Of a DNA stretch of 64,000 bases, positions 10,371 through 22,513 are shown piece by piece (position 1 is the first letter of the stretch; every line of letters starts with the position of its first letter). The position numbers and the translations under genes were made by a program. The notes beneath the pieces are model-generated. The model searched no databases, was not told the origin of the DNA, and was given only the letters and a program-made list of their open reading frames with translations. Source of the DNA: Eumeta japonica. Its lineage: Eukaryota; Arthropoda; Insecta; Lepidoptera; Psychidae. Where the stretch lies: the NCBI GenBank assembly GCA_005406025.1, contig BGZK01000285.1, forward strand, positions 248,001 to 312,000, given 5' to 3'.

Positions 10371-12010
10371 ATGGCCAGCGCTGCCCCCGGACCCTCCGCG
10401 TCCGCGGGACTCCCGAAAATAGCGAAGTCGCTGCCTCTAGGCGACCTCAAAATATTATTTTTCCAATTCCTGGAACAGCAGGGATATGCCGTCCCCGCGG
10501 AAGTGGATAGTATTATAAAAGCGGTAACCCCAAACGCGAACCGCGACAGCTCTCCCAGCCCGTCTGTGTCCAGCAGCGGGAAACGCTCATCGAGCGCCAT
10601 CTCGTCGGACGAACAGACTGACGACACAGTAAAGGGCTCAAACGGAGAGTCAGACTCCTCGTTCAAAATAGTAAAAAAGAAAGCACAGAAAAGCCGCTCG
10701 CCGGCAAAGAATCAATAGTAATAGCGACTCTAACGAATCCGCTATGGAAGTCGAAACCTCACGCGCGAATAACCGCGACGCGGGCAATACTCACGCAACA
10801 AAAACAACGGCCGCCGCTCCGAAGCAAGCGACAGTCACACCCAAACCAATCGCGGCGAACGGCGCAAAGCCTACTCCACCACCCAAGGTCAAACCCCCCC
10901 CCCCCCGCCGATCTGTCTCAGAGACAAATCAAAATGGAACACAGTTTCCTCCGAGTGCACTAGGATGCATATTAATTATTCACGAGCCCAAAACACCAGT
11001 CAGGGCATTAAAATTATCACAAATATTATTGAGGATTTCAGAAAACTCAATAGTTATTTGATAAAAAGTAACATCCCCTTCCACACGTTTGCGCTCGAAG
11101 AAGAGCGAAAAATAAAAGCGGTCATCAAGGGAGTTCCCATCGAAATTGAAACCGAGTCCGTTAAGGACGACCTTGAGAGACAGGGGTACCCGGTCACTGC
11201 GGTGCACAGAATGCACCGCAGAGACGGTACCGCGCTAGGCCTGGTCTTGGCAATCCTAGAGAGGTGCGACCAAGCCAGGGATATATTTAAAAACCTCTAC
11301 AACATTTGCGGACTATCCGGGATAAAAGCAGAGGCTCCCTACAAAAGAGGGATGCCCGGGCAATGTCACAGATGCCAGCTGTACGGTCACGCAGCGGCCA
11401 ACTGTTACGCCCAACCGCGATGCGTCAAGTGTCTAGTACCACACTGGACTAGAGACTGCGATCGCAACAAAGAATCGGGAGGCGAGCCCTACTGCTGTAA
11501 CTGCGGCCAAAACCACACGGCCTACTATGGAGGGTGCCCGGTCGCGTCTAAGCCCAAAGTGGTTAATAATAAAAATAGAAGTATAAACTAACAGAACAGA
11601 CTTACAGCAAACAAAGTCGATTTAAATCAGTTCCCCCCCCTAGGGAAGACAAACCGTCCACCAACACGGGCGAATGCTACTCCCCCCATTAGAGCAGTCG
11701 GCGCTGAAAGCTTCCGCCCTGCCCCCAACCCCGCGGTGAACCAATGGAAGACGCCGCTTCCATGGAAGAAACCGAAAACAACAAAAGAGACAAACACCAG
11801 GGAGTGTCCGCCACTAACATCGCGCCGCGCGGGAACCGCGGCGTCCGCACTCGGAGAGGACATTACCATAATAACGTCCATCCTCCAGGTGGTCAGGAGC
11901 GCCGAGGTTTCCGACCTAGCAGCCAAATTTAGGAAGGCGAAGCACGGGGTTGATCGCCTTAGGATCATCCTGGACAACCAGGAGTTAATTAGCAGATTAG
12001 AAAATATATA
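10371..12010 (+). pseudogene. LINE ORF1 (Gag-like RNA-binding protein), frameshifted
   Basis: The start ATG at 10371 opens a serine- and charge-rich N-terminal region (115 codons), which shifts frame before 10744 and again after a C-run (about 10889-10901). From 10965 the protein is well conserved: YNICGLSGIKAEAPYKRG precedes CHRCQLYGHAAANC, CVKCLVPHWTRDC and CCNCGQNHTAYYGGC. These are three CCHC knuckles after a PRE_C2HC-type domain, the usual Jockey-clade ORF1 layout. The tail (11736-12011) is in a third frame. ORF1 proteins coat the LINE RNA. The last ORF1 codon overlaps the start region of ORF2 at 12011. Confidence 0.82.
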
Positions 12011-14702
12011 ATGGTTGCGCCCGGGCGCTCTCAACTAAACTCAGTTGGACGCTACAAACCAAAAAATATATCTTTAATATCATTTAACGCAAACGGTTTA
12101 GTTAGTAGCATAAACGAGTTAGATAAATGTGCGCGAGAGAACAAAGTAGACATAATTATGATGCAGGAAACTCACCTAAAACCACGCTTATCAAACGCCT
12201 GCAAAATAAGTAATTTCGTTCAACTACGGACAGACAGACAAGGCGCTCCAAAAGGCGGAACCGCGTTATACTATAACCGGTCACTATACTGCTGTCCGAT
12301 TGACGCGCCACCGTTAGTTAATATAGAAGCCACCGCGTGTAGGCTCAGTATGACAGGTCATGGTATCCTGATATTAGTCTCAGTCTACCTACCACTTAGG
12401 AAAAAATTGATCCGGAGCGATCTAGAAGCACTCTTCGCCCTAGGGGATGCCGTCATTCTCTTTGGCGACTTCAACAGTAAAAGTACAAACTGGAATTGTA
12501 ATTATACCAATAGTAACGGTAGAAAAATGGAAGCTTTCGCGGAGGATATCCATTTCAATATCATTCCCCCACTTTCACCAACTCACTATCACAATAACGA
12601 CAACTATAGGCCGGATATCCTAGATATCGCCCTCATGAAAGGGGTAGCTCTGAAACTGAGCTGCATTGAGACCCTCCAGTGTCTCAATTCGGATCACCGA
12701 CCTGTGCTCATGAGGTTAGGTTCTTTCGCCGGGGACTGTCCTCCACCTAAGAAAACCATTACTAGTTGCTAGAAGGTGTCAGCCGTGCTCGAGGAAACCG
12801 ACACCCCGATCTTAAACAATATACTAAATGACATCGTTTTTACAGACGACGTTGACTACGCAATAGGTGCCCTTACCAGCCACATCACGACAGAGGTCGA
12901 AAACGACACAAGGGTAGTTCCAGCGAAATCTGATCGCAAAGAGCTGCCTAGTGATGTTAGCGAATTGATAAGGGCAAAAAAAGCTGCGTTGCGCCAAAAG
13001 AACAAATATCCCACCTGCGAAAATAGGTCCCATGCGCGTGCTCTCCAACGCAAGGTCAAAGCCCGCATGAAGAAAGTTAGAAACGAAAATTGGAACGACC
13101 TTATGTCAGAAATCTCGCCCAGTCATCAAAGCTTATTGGGGATTAGCAAAAGCTCTGAAAACGGAAGGAGCTGTCCCCAACCCCGCTCTGAAAAAACCTG
13201 ATAAGTCTATAGCGTTCGACAATCGGGAAAAAGCGGAGTTTTTAGCTGACAGCATTGTACAACAATGCACAGAAAATCCCCCATACGACTCAAAACATGT
13301 TAGGAGGGTGGAAGAGGAGGTTCGTCAAAAAGTCTCCCTCCAAACCAGACGATCTGGATCCAATCTCACAAGATTAAATTAGTAAACATATTAAAGCAGT
13401 CAAAATTAGAAAAGCTCCGGGCAGAGATTCCATCAGCAGTAAAGCACTCAAATGCTTTTCTGCGCCACTCGTAGCTCTATTGGTCTCGATTTTTAATGCG
13501 TACATTCGAAATTTTTACTTTCCTGAAGCGTGGAAGGTAGCTGTAGTTATAAGTATTCCTAAACCGGGAAAACCACGTAACCTTCCTGCCAGTTACAGAT
13601 TTATAAGTCTTTTGAGCGTACAAGGCAAACTATTTGAAAAAACGCTCAAAACTCGTTTAAGCGAACACCTCATAGGAAAAGGCCTTATAATCAACGAACA
13701 ATTTGGTTTTAGACCCAATCACTCTTGCCCACAACAAGCCCTCCGACTAGTAGAGTATATCTCGGAGGGTTTTAAAGTCAAAAGGAAGACAGTGGCGGTC
13801 TTCTTTGATGTAGCTAAGGCCTTTGATAAGGTTTGGCACGCAAGTCTTATATATAAGCTTTATCAATTAGAGCTCCCAGATCGTCTCGTTATTATAATCC
13901 ACGCCACTTTTTTTTCAGACTTGACAATACTTACTCGTCAATGAGACCTATCAGAGCTGGGGTGCCTCAAGGCTCCACGCTTTCTCCACTGCTGTACTCC
14001 GCGTACGTAAATGATATTCCGCGTCCGTTGACAGGCGTGCAACTCGCGCTTTTCGCAGCCGATACTGCACTTTACTTGCGTTCGAATTCCATAGGAAATA
14101 TTCTCCCGAAGCTACAGAGGGCCATTGATGAGCTGACACAATGGCTCCGACTCTGGAGAATGGACGTTAACCCGGATAAATCAGCATCCATATACTTCGA
14201 TTATAGTCCACAAAAGTTCCAAATTCCAGTACCAATAGATACCCCCATCTACGCATTTTAAACCAACCAATTCAGTGGCAATACAACTATAAATATTTAA
14301 GCATCACGATCGATAAGCATCTCCGTTTGAGAGATCATATCACTCGCGTTAGGGAAACTAGCATTATTCTACCTATCTCGTCTATACGGTATGATAGATC
14401 GTAAAAGCAAAATGTCGTTACGCAACAAGCGTACAATATACACGATGTGCATCAGGCCGGTCATGACATACGCGAGTCCAGTTTTTGTTCATGCACGACC
14501 TGATCTACTATATGATCTGCAAATAGTGCAGAACAACTTTTGTAGAAGAGCAGCTGACGCACCATGGCACGTCAAAAACTCAGTACTCCACCGGGATCTA
14601 GAGCTCCCAACCATTTCCAAATTTATGAAGGACGCATCAGAGCGTTTCTTCGATATAGCGAATAGCCATCCAAATCCGTTGTTAGTCTCGGCCGTATCTT
14701 AG
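12011..14702 (+). pseudogene. LINE ORF2: AP endonuclease and reverse transcriptase, inactivated
   Basis: The endonuclease domain (12011-12772) shows ISFNANGL, IMMQETHL, LFGDFNSK and LNSDHRPVL, the N-x-N, QET, GDFN and SDH motifs of APE-type LINE nucleases that nick the target. The RT region follows in several frames: IRKAPGRDSISSKAL near 13405, NEQFGFRPNHSC near 13695, VPQGSTLSPLLYS near 13965. The palm motif normally FADD reads FAAD at 14052-14063, losing one catalytic aspartate. The C-terminal part is at 14391-14702. At least four frame breaks are present. Jockey superfamily is the likely placement; no RNase H domain is seen. Confidence 0.85.
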
Positions 14703-15206
14703 GAGCCACCTCCTCTGCAACATTTCTGTAGAAGACCGCGGAACGTACTGATAGATCCACCCGACGAACTCACCGCCGAGGTGGAAAAACTTATAGAAGT
14801 TAATAAGATGGCCATAGAGTAAAAGTAGGGTTCCCCCCTCACCCATCACGACCTGAAGGTCACTAAACCGGTGCGCTCCCCGCGCCTCCAGGTGTCCCCC
14901 CTTGAACCTTCAGTCCGTACTGCATAGTACTGATCACTTCACGTGACCTCCTATGCCGAGGTGCCTAACTCAAAGGCACCCATAAGGCAGTCACGCGCCG
15001 ACGGCATCCCTATGCCGATACGGCCGCGTATCAGACGAAGGCGTTAAAGCCCCTGGCTATCGACATCGCAGCCATGAGTTGTTCAGGAGGTTTTTAGTCT
15101 GTGAGAGTCGGACACACCTGTGTGCCCGGGCGCATGGACGGCCCATAATGGGTTTTTCTCCTCCTTCCCCATCCCTTTCGCACGGGGAGAACTACAAAAA
15201 AAAAAC
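14703..15206 (+). other. LINE 3' UTR with A-tail
   Basis: Non-coding, GC-rich sequence between the RT tail and the A-run at 15197-15206. Short open frames here lack protein-like composition. The sequence just past the A-run (CACAGCAGTC) recurs at about 9514, upstream of the element, but too far from the inferred 5' end to be accepted as a target duplication. Confidence 0.55.
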
Positions 15207-15796
15207 ACAGCAGTCAGTCCGCCTACAAAAGCCGACGAAGAAACACGCTCTCTACTCCGAGTTCTCGAACAAAGTTCTGGTCCGCCCTCCGCCCGCCGCC
15301 GTTTGCCTCACAGTGTAAAAGTGACCTTTGTGTGTGTATTTTCCTCACTAATCCCAGCCTGCCTAAAATCTACGAACAAGCACATAATACAATATTTCAA
15401 TCATAAACCTTTTACAATAATAAATGATTTTTCTAGAGATGTTATAGTAATTATATACATATAGCACACTCACAGGAACACTCACATCATTTGGAATGTA
15501 GTGATTATATATGTGTATAATTTCTATTCAACATATTCTTTTTTGTTTTACAATCGACCCACCGGCTTCTTCATTGCCAGAATTACTGGCATTGTCGTCT
15601 TAGTCTTTGTCACAGCCGCCACCTTGCCCGCCGCCATCACCGCTATCGCGAATTCCTGCACCAAACATTCGGCCACAGGCGTCAGCTTCTCAGCGGGCTA
15701 CTAAGTACAAATTCACTGCGTCCTCGAGTAATATTAGGTGTACGCCGGAATCGCGGACAAACATCGTTTGACTGAGCGACCAGTGAATTTGTAGTT
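15207..15796. other. Intergenic stretch with an inverted repeat
   Basis: No gene is recognised. ACAAATTCACTG at 15707-15718 is repeated in inverse orientation as CAGTGAATTTGT at 15781-15792, giving a 12-bp stem around a 62-base loop just before the small ORF at 15797. The arms could be the remains of a short TIR element or a cruciform; I cannot decide. Confidence 0.4.
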
Positions 15797-15943
15797 ATGG
15801 AGCAGCGGAGCCTCGAATTGGAGGAAGCGCGAGATAGACATTTTCACGAATGGGAATCGGAAAGGCTTCAGTTAGAATCGCAACGAATTGAAGTAACTCG
15901 TGAGCAGAATCAACTACTTCGGCAGTTATGTGTTATTGCTTAA
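15797..15943 (+). CDS. Small ORF, 48 codons, glutamate/arginine-rich helix
   Basis: ATG at 15797 to TAA at 15941-15943 encodes 48 residues rich in E, R, Q and L (LELEEARDRHFHEWESERLQ, then EVTREQNQLL), predicted to be one long charged helix or coiled coil. It resembles the C-terminal helix of Myb/SANT- or MADF-type proteins that accompany Harbinger-like transposons. No upstream DNA-binding domain is seen, so it may be only the last exon of such a gene or a relic. Function unknown. Confidence 0.3.
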   Translation: MEQRSLELEEARDRHFHEWESERLQLESQRIEVTREQNQLLRQLCVIA

Positions 15944-16296
15944 AGATTGCTTGAAATATTGTCTCAACAAAGGTCCTCTGGAGGCCCTTTGTGATAGACA
16001 GACTATAATTATTACAAAGTGCCTTCAGGAGACCCTTTAAAAATTAAAATTAGTACGTATATATAGATAATGAGTAGGCAATTATTTGTACATAGTTATT
16101 TTAAGCTAACAAAATACAAAGAATATGCACTAACTAAACTGTGTAAAAAAGAATCTTTAATGATATTGTAATTTTATCGAGTGGGCTCATTCAATTCGTC
16201 TCAATTAGCAATTAATAGATAGCTATGCCCAAAAAAGCAGTCGATGAAAAAGCTTGGCTTGAAAATTATTTTTTGACAATAATTTATTACGCATAA

Positions 16297-16304
16297 GTAT
16301 ACAT
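16297..16304 (+). repeat. 8-bp target-site duplication, left copy (element A)
   Basis: GTATACAT directly precedes the left TIR and is repeated exactly at 19170-19177 after the right TIR. It fits the nTnnnnAn preference known for hAT transposases. Confidence 0.85.
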
Positions 16305-19169
16305 TAGGGTGCTTCTTATTTTTCGATTTTTGAAAAATTACTGCGTCAGCCCGTCATTCGCTTCTATCATCTACAAAACGAACTCACATTTTTTATTTAA
16401 TTTTTAGATTGAATTTTAGGGGTCGCTACCTACTGTCAAAGTTTGAAAAAATCGTAAAAATTATAGTTTGCAGCTCATTGTGTGCATATCAGTTATAAAC
16501 ATTGTTTACAATAATAAAACATAGGAAAGCAACTCTTTGTCGCATTGTCCAATACAAGGACACTCGTACCCACCCCTCTACCCCTCCCGCACATTCCAGT
16601 CACAACTGGATTAGGCAGTGACATATATGCTGTGACAGAGAGTGCACGTTCCGTTGTGTTTTGACCCGTACCGCGTTTTATTATATCATGGCGTCCACGT
16701 CTAGTTCACTTTTGTTGACTAGAAACAAAACAAATGTTTGGTTAGTTGGACAAACGTCTGACCACTTAATTCAAAGCAAATTACCAACAACAAAAGAAGT
16801 GTTGTGTTTATTCTTTCACTATAAAATCGTAAAAAGCAAACAAATCGCAATTCGGCCAATTCTGCTGCTAGTGACGTCATATCATTGTGGGAACGAGCAG
16901 GAATTCCAACTAAGTTAAAGAAAGATGTTATAAAGAAGATAGAAAACAAGTTTAATGAGTGGCAAAAGTTGAAAAAATAAGGAAAATAAAGTTAAACGTT
17001 CTGAAGGTCTACGGAATAAAGAAAAGGAGTGGCAAGATAATTTGGAATACCTGTTTGACATAGCTCACGCTGATGCTCTAAATAAGATTACCATCGAAGA
17101 AGATAAACTATTTTGATTGCGCAAAGAAAAAGAGAACGCCCTGGCACTATAGGTGGAGTGGACAAAGAATATTCGAAAAATTGCGAGAAAGAGGAGAAAA
17201 CGCTCGCTTTCAACGTAGTTTACATCGAGAAAAAGTTACTCTGAATCCTGCGAGAAAAATTGATACTGTCTTCTTCGCCCAGCAGTAGTGATTATGAGTG
17301 TAAAAGTTCGACGTCAGAAATTTCAGTAAAGGCGGGACCTTCAACGGCAAATTTAGAAGTCCCACCTAAAAGAAAACGCGGCAGAAAGAACATCTTTGAT
17401 GAACGCTTATCTGCAAGCCTCGATTTTGCTAAACTTAGTGACAGAAAAGCAACTGTTGTTTTGACATCTACGCTAAAAAGTGCAGGTACCGATCCATCAA
17501 AGTACAATATAAATTCGTCTTCAGTTCGTCGCCAACGTATGAAGCAAAGGAAAAGGGTAGCGGAATCCCTAAAAAAAGAATTTCAGCCAAATACGCCTCT
17601 TACTGTTCATTGGGACGGCAAACTGATCGAAGACATAACAGGACACAAAACAGTGGATCGCCTTCCTATTTTAGTGTCAGGACAAGGTGTAGATCAACTT
17701 TTGGCTGTCCCAAAACTCAGTCATGGAACTGGGGAGGCGTGTGCTTCAGCTGTTTATGACACTATTGTTTCTTGGAACTTGGGCGACAAAATCAAATGTT
17801 TTGCTTCGACACCACTGCGGTCAATACAGGTTTAAGAGCAGGTGCTTGCATTTTATTAGAACAGAAGATAGAAAAGATGCTCTATGGTTGGCCTGTCGTC
17901 ACCATATAATGGAAATAGTGCTAGAAGCAGTTGTAGTTCAAGCACTAGGCCCTTCAAGTGGACCAGAAATACTTATCTTCAAACGATTTAGATCTGCTTG
18001 GCCTAGCATTGACCAGCGTAAGTTCAGTATAGTTTCTTCAGATCCCGACGCTTTAAGATACGTACAAAATATAGCAGACAGTACAATTTCATTTGCAAAA
18101 AGCAGTTAAATGATTATCAACCACGTGACGATTACAAGGAACTTTTGACACTGACAATAATATTTTGGGAGGTGTTCCTAATAAAGGGATATCATTTAGA
18201 GCTCCAGCAGGTCTTCATCGCGCTCGGTGGATGGCAAAAGCAATTTATTGCCTTAAACTTTTATGTTCCGAGACCAGTTTAAAATGACAAAGAGAAACTC
18301 AAAGCCATTACTGAAGTTTGTGTTTTGTAGTTATGATTTATATAAGATGCTGGTACCAAGCTCCCTTGGCAACTTCAGCGCCAAGGAATGACTTATGGCT
18401 ATTAAATAATCTCAAGAAATTCGAAAATATAAATAAAGCCATATCAAAAAGCTTTAACGAAATTTCTGGGGCATTTATGGTATCTTTCTGAAGAACTTGT
18501 TGTGTTTGCTTTTTCGATGACGAAATTTCGATTGAATGCAAACAAAAATGGTAATTGCCCTGAGTGAAGAAGGTTCAGAATATAGCCCAAAGCGAATCAC
18601 CTTGGATATTAGTCACATCGAAGAAAAAGTATTGAGAATTTCGTAAACAGCAACACCTTAAGATTTTTACAATCCTGGGAATTCCGTCTACATTTCTACA
18701 AAAGAACCTCGTCTTTGGGAAGAAGATGAAGACTACAAGGCTTCTAGAGAAATAGTGCGTTCTATGAGAGTGGTGAACGATATTGCGGAACGCGGTGTCG
18801 CATTGATTGAGGAATTTAATAAAATAATTACTTCAGACGAAGAACAAAAACAATTCCTTCTTTTGGTTGTAAAAAAATTCAGGCAAATGTATCCTGATAC
18901 GAAAAAATCTACATTATTAGCATAAGCTGTTTTTTTTGTTATACTAACAGTTACATAATTTGTATAAGCTTGTTTTTTATTACGTCATTAAAGAATTTCC
19001 TATAATACTATTTTTTTTATTTTCATTCGCTGGTAGCGACCTCTAAATATTACTTTAAAAATTAAATAAAAATTACACATTAGTTTTATGCATCATAGAA
19101 CAGAATAAAAGGGTGACACACATCAAAATGAAAAAAAAAAATTTTTTTTACCTCTTAAGAAGCACCCTA
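16305..19169 (+). mobile_element. Element A: complete hAT-like DNA transposon (2,865 bp)
   Basis: The termini TAGGGTGCTTCTT (16305-16317) and AAGAAGCACCCTA (19157-19169) are perfect 13-bp inverted repeats flanked by an exact 8-bp duplication. The interior is one decayed transposase gene (about 16688-18925). Element B at 60214-63054 has the same protein family and similar ends (TAGGGTGTCCCTTA). TSD length and consensus and the D...D...CxxH protein layout point to the hAT/P/Kolobok group, hAT being the best fit. I cannot name an established family. Confidence 0.85.
16688..18925 (+). pseudogene. Element A transposase (D-D-CxxH type), multiply broken
   Basis: Starting at ATG 16688, the N-terminal part reads VWLVGQTSDHLIQSKLPTTK. 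After frame breaks comes WERAGIPTKLKK and LEYLFDIAHADALNKI, both closely matching element B. A lysine-rich nuclear-localisation-like stretch (PPKRKRGRK, about 17363) and a linker follow. The catalytic part has TVHWDGKL (first Asp, about 17605), DQLLAVPKLSHGTGEA, an FDTTAVNTG-like second Asp region after a frameshift near 17808, and ACRHHIMEIVLEAV (CxxH, about 17890). The C-terminus reads VNDIAERGVALIEEFN and KSTLLA, ending at TAA 18923-18925. Dead, but readable along its length. Confidence 0.75.
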
Positions 19170-19177
19170 GTATACAT

Positions 19178-19461
19178 ACCGCTATTTACATATTAAAAAA
19201 GTATTATATTGTAATAATCCGATTGTATTGTCAGTGTACTAATAGTAACTTTACAATAATTACCATGTTGGTACTTAAGCAAAGAAAGAATTACATAATG
19301 AATGTTCTTATTATTTTTGTTTATTTTGTTTATAGGTCACACCTACGTCTATTTACATATCAGGCAAGGGAGATACGAGATATCGAAAGGAAATAGGGAT
19401 CAAGATCAGCAAAAACAAAAAAGCTGAAAGAGTCGTATCAAACTAGGTTTTAAGTTCAGGT
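19178..19461. other. AT-rich spacer
   Basis: No coding sequence or repeat borders recognised between element A and the ZMYM1-like relic. It may include the 5' non-coding end of the latter. Confidence 0.3.
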
Positions 19462-21690
19462 ATGATAAAATTCCTTAACCAAAGTGAATCTGGTCATATA
19501 AAATCATCTCAATCGATTTCTTCGAATTCGAAAGTGCTCGAAAGTACTTCATTGAATACTGATATCGATAAAGGACGACAGTCGGCAAAAGAACAGGGAT
19601 TAAATTCTACAAGCGATTCGAAGTCAGACGCTGATATTCTTGATTATGAAGAAACAATTAAGTTAGGTTGTTCCTCAGTTAGCAATGGCATCAGTGATGA
19701 AGTTAAGCAATCATTGGTAGTTTTAGATCCGCGAATGTGGATGTTTCCCATAACGGACTCTCATCAGCATGACGTAGTGCAAAGCGGCCCATCACTGCAG
19801 CTCAACAACAGTGATGAAGATTATTCAAAAGATGCTGATCAAAGATATTTTTCTAATTTTCATTCTGCAAGAGAATTAAATATGTCGAGACTCAACATCG
19901 TCGCTGGCTGGAATACTCCAAAACGAAATAAAGTTTTATACTTTTCATGGCGACTATTTGGCCATTTACAAACACAGATGGTACAAGGAGGAGGATGTGA
20001 TTGGAAACATTTAGGCAGTATTTTACATAGGCATGAAAATACCAAGGCACATATGACCTTTACGTTCCAATGGTTAACATTAGAAAATGCATTACAGCAC
20101 GGAAAAACCATCGATCAGGAAAACGAAAGGCTGACACGTGAATTTAAAAACATTCACTTGATTTGTTTGAGAGATTAATCGATATCTTCACATTCTCAGC
20201 CTCTCATAATCTGGCACTTAGAGGTCACAGAGAATCTCTTAAGTTAGACGATGAACAAAGACGTAGTTCGTAGGGTAAAAGAGGCAAAATATTCTTTTAG
20301 CTTGACTGCACAAGAGACTGTAGTAAAATAGAATAAATGCCAGTTATATTACAAGAAATACAATAGAATAACACTTTATCGGATTTCTTGCTGTCTTTGG
20401 GATACCTGGAGAGTATTTATCTAATGCAAAACTGAGGGAGCTAAAAAAAACAGCATAGATATTCAAAATTATCGTGGTCAAGGACACGACGATTGTGCAA
20501 ATATGGTGGGCGTAAATAGTGGAGTTAAAATTCCGATATTAAATATTGATCTCAGGGATTTTTTTTACACCTTGTCGTTGTCACAGCTGCAATCTGTTGT
20601 TGGTAGCCGCAATTAGTTCTTTTATGGCAGCAAGAACATTTTTTGATTCTATTCAGAAAATTTATGTACTATTTTCAAGCTCCAGTAAACACTGGGAATT
20701 ATTCAAGGGCAAATGAAAGCTTACGATTAAGCCGTTATCGGACATAAGGTGAGAAAGGAAAATCGATGCAGTGAAGGCCATATTACTACAATTCGATGAT
20801 GTCGAATGTATAGAAAGGTTGAAAAATAAAACAGAACAATCAGACACACTTAATGATTGTGATTCGGTTTTAAACGAAATGTTTAGTTTGGAATTTAATA
20901 TATCATTACATTTATGGTATGAGACATTATCGTGTGTAAATATTAGAAGCAAATCATAGCAGTCTATACAAATTTATTTAAGCATTTCCCTTGAACATTT
21001 GCGTACATTTTGTAACGGGAGCAAAGAATATAGACAAACTGGATTTGAAAAATGCTTGTCCAACTCTCGTCAATTTATTGAGAAAGAAAGGTATCATCTG
21101 CCAGAAAACTTTAAAAATAAAAGGGTAACCAAGAGGAAAAGGATGTTTGATTATGAAGACAGAGATCAACCTGTACAGTTTCCCAAAAGTTTATTTGAGT
21201 CAGATTTTTTAACGATTTGGTTGATTCTTTAAATGAGCAATATGGATTCGAGATTTGTGTCGTTAAAGGAAAACTTTGAAAATTTTGGTTTTCTCTACGA
21301 TTTGAGAAAATTAAAAAATATACCAAAAAAACAAATATTAAAAAAAACTGTCAAGAATTATACAGAGTTCTGCGAATGGATGACAGTAGTGACTTTCAAC
21401 CTTACGAATAATATGAAGCATTACAAACAATGATCCTAAATGTACCAGACTTCATTAAAAATGTTCAAGAAAGAACTTTTTCAATATATAACAGAAAATA
21501 ACTTGAAAGAAATTTACCCAAACAATTACATTGTGTATCGAATTTTGTCAACGATACCGATAAGTACAGTATTAAACCTTATAAAAATCAATTGAGAAGT
21601 AGTTGAAGTCAGGAAAGATTTTCAGCTTTGGCAATTTCATCTATTGAAGCAGACATAGCATCTAAGTTTAATTACGATACACTCATTAAG
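19462..21690 (+). pseudogene. ZMYM1-like hAT transposase relic (TTF zinc finger, DUF4371, hAT dimerisation)
   Basis: The 238-codon ORF from 19462 has a Ser/Asp-rich leader, then DPRMWMFPITDSHQHDVVQS and the TTF-type region with KVLYFSWRLFGHL and GCDWKHLGSILHRHENTKAH. Past 20178 the frame is shattered, but GQGHDDCANMVGV (about 20475) matches the second catalytic Asp region of this group. ERFSALAISSIEADIASKF (about 21617-21673) is the C-terminal hAT dimerisation segment. This order is that of zinc-finger MYM-type protein 1-like hAT proteins, abundant in insect genomes. No TIR pair found; the 3' end runs into Helitron sequence at about 21695. Confidence 0.75.
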
Positions 21691-21694
21691 GAGT

Positions 21695-22513
21695 TGAGGC
21701 TCTTTAAGGCGATCAATGATCCAGAAAACCATTACTATAGCTTACTTCTTCAGTATGTTCCGTACAGAAATGAGAGCGAATTAATCATTAACTACGATAC
21801 AGCAAGAGAAGCTTTTCTTGATCTTCGCGCAACTAACGCACTTTTGGAGATATTTAGAAAGCATGACAGATAGCTATAGAATGCTTTTAACCGAAATCTT
21901 GTTTTTGAAGTCTTCAATCAAAAAGCTCAACAGGACAACTTTGAAAAAAAGTTGGAAGTGCTAGAACAACACATTCCTGATGACGAATGCTTTAATGCTA
22001 GAAGAACAATGATGTTGGACAAAACGAGGCATTTTTATTCATAACAAAGAGTATTGCAGAACAGCTATATAATAAAAGCGACGAGCATCTTAACTTCATA
22101 ACTGGTAACGCTGGAACTCGAAAGACCTTCCTCTTTAAATTATTGAAAAATTAAGTGAATCGGTGTTACGGCAAGCATGTTGTTTTTGTGCGCTTACAAA
22201 GGTAGTAGCGCGCTTAGTGGGAGAATCCACATTATATCCTACACTAAAATTGCCTGTACAAAAGGATGGTAGAATAGTGTAAATGCCTATTCTTACTGGT
22301 AATTACTAGCGCTTGATGCAGCAACAGTGGCAACACATTGAATTTTTCTTCATTCTCTATCTATGAAATCTCTATGGTCCCATATGAAATGCTTTGTATG
22401 GAGGGTTCCCGACTTAAACAACTAAAAAGCAATGAATCACTCTTTGGTGGCATAAATATTTGTGTATTTGGTGATACAGTTATCTCCTGTGCGAGGAAAT
22501 CAAGCGTTTGATC
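21695..22513 (+). pseudogene. Helitron helicase fragment, plus strand
   Basis: DPENHYYSLLLQYVPYRNES (about 21720) starts a stretch that parallels the Helitron helicase N-terminal region at 59300-60213. The Walker A region follows as ITGNAGTRKTFLFKLL (about 22098; G-x-x-G-x-x-K-T kept), then ALVGESTL- and KLPVQKDGR-like segments and SPVRGNQAFDHL just before 22513. Frame breaks are frequent. The protein would be the Pif1-like 5'-3' helicase that unwinds DNA in rolling-circle transposition. The match ends at an inverted junction. Confidence 0.65.

Larger units (their letters stand above)
9811..15206 (+). mobile_element. Near full-length Jockey-superfamily LINE, dead
   Basis: The element has a 5' UTR (about 9811-10370), ORF1 with three CCHC-like zinc knuckles, ORF2 with AP endonuclease and reverse transcriptase, a roughly 480-bp 3' UTR and a terminal A-run at 15197-15206. 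The 3' UTR contains TTAGTCTGTGAGAGTCGGA, a motif style I associate with insect Jockey-like LINEs. Both ORFs have frameshifts and the RT active site is mutated, so the copy is inactive. The 5' boundary is inferred from where CpG-rich sequence begins. Confidence 0.85.
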
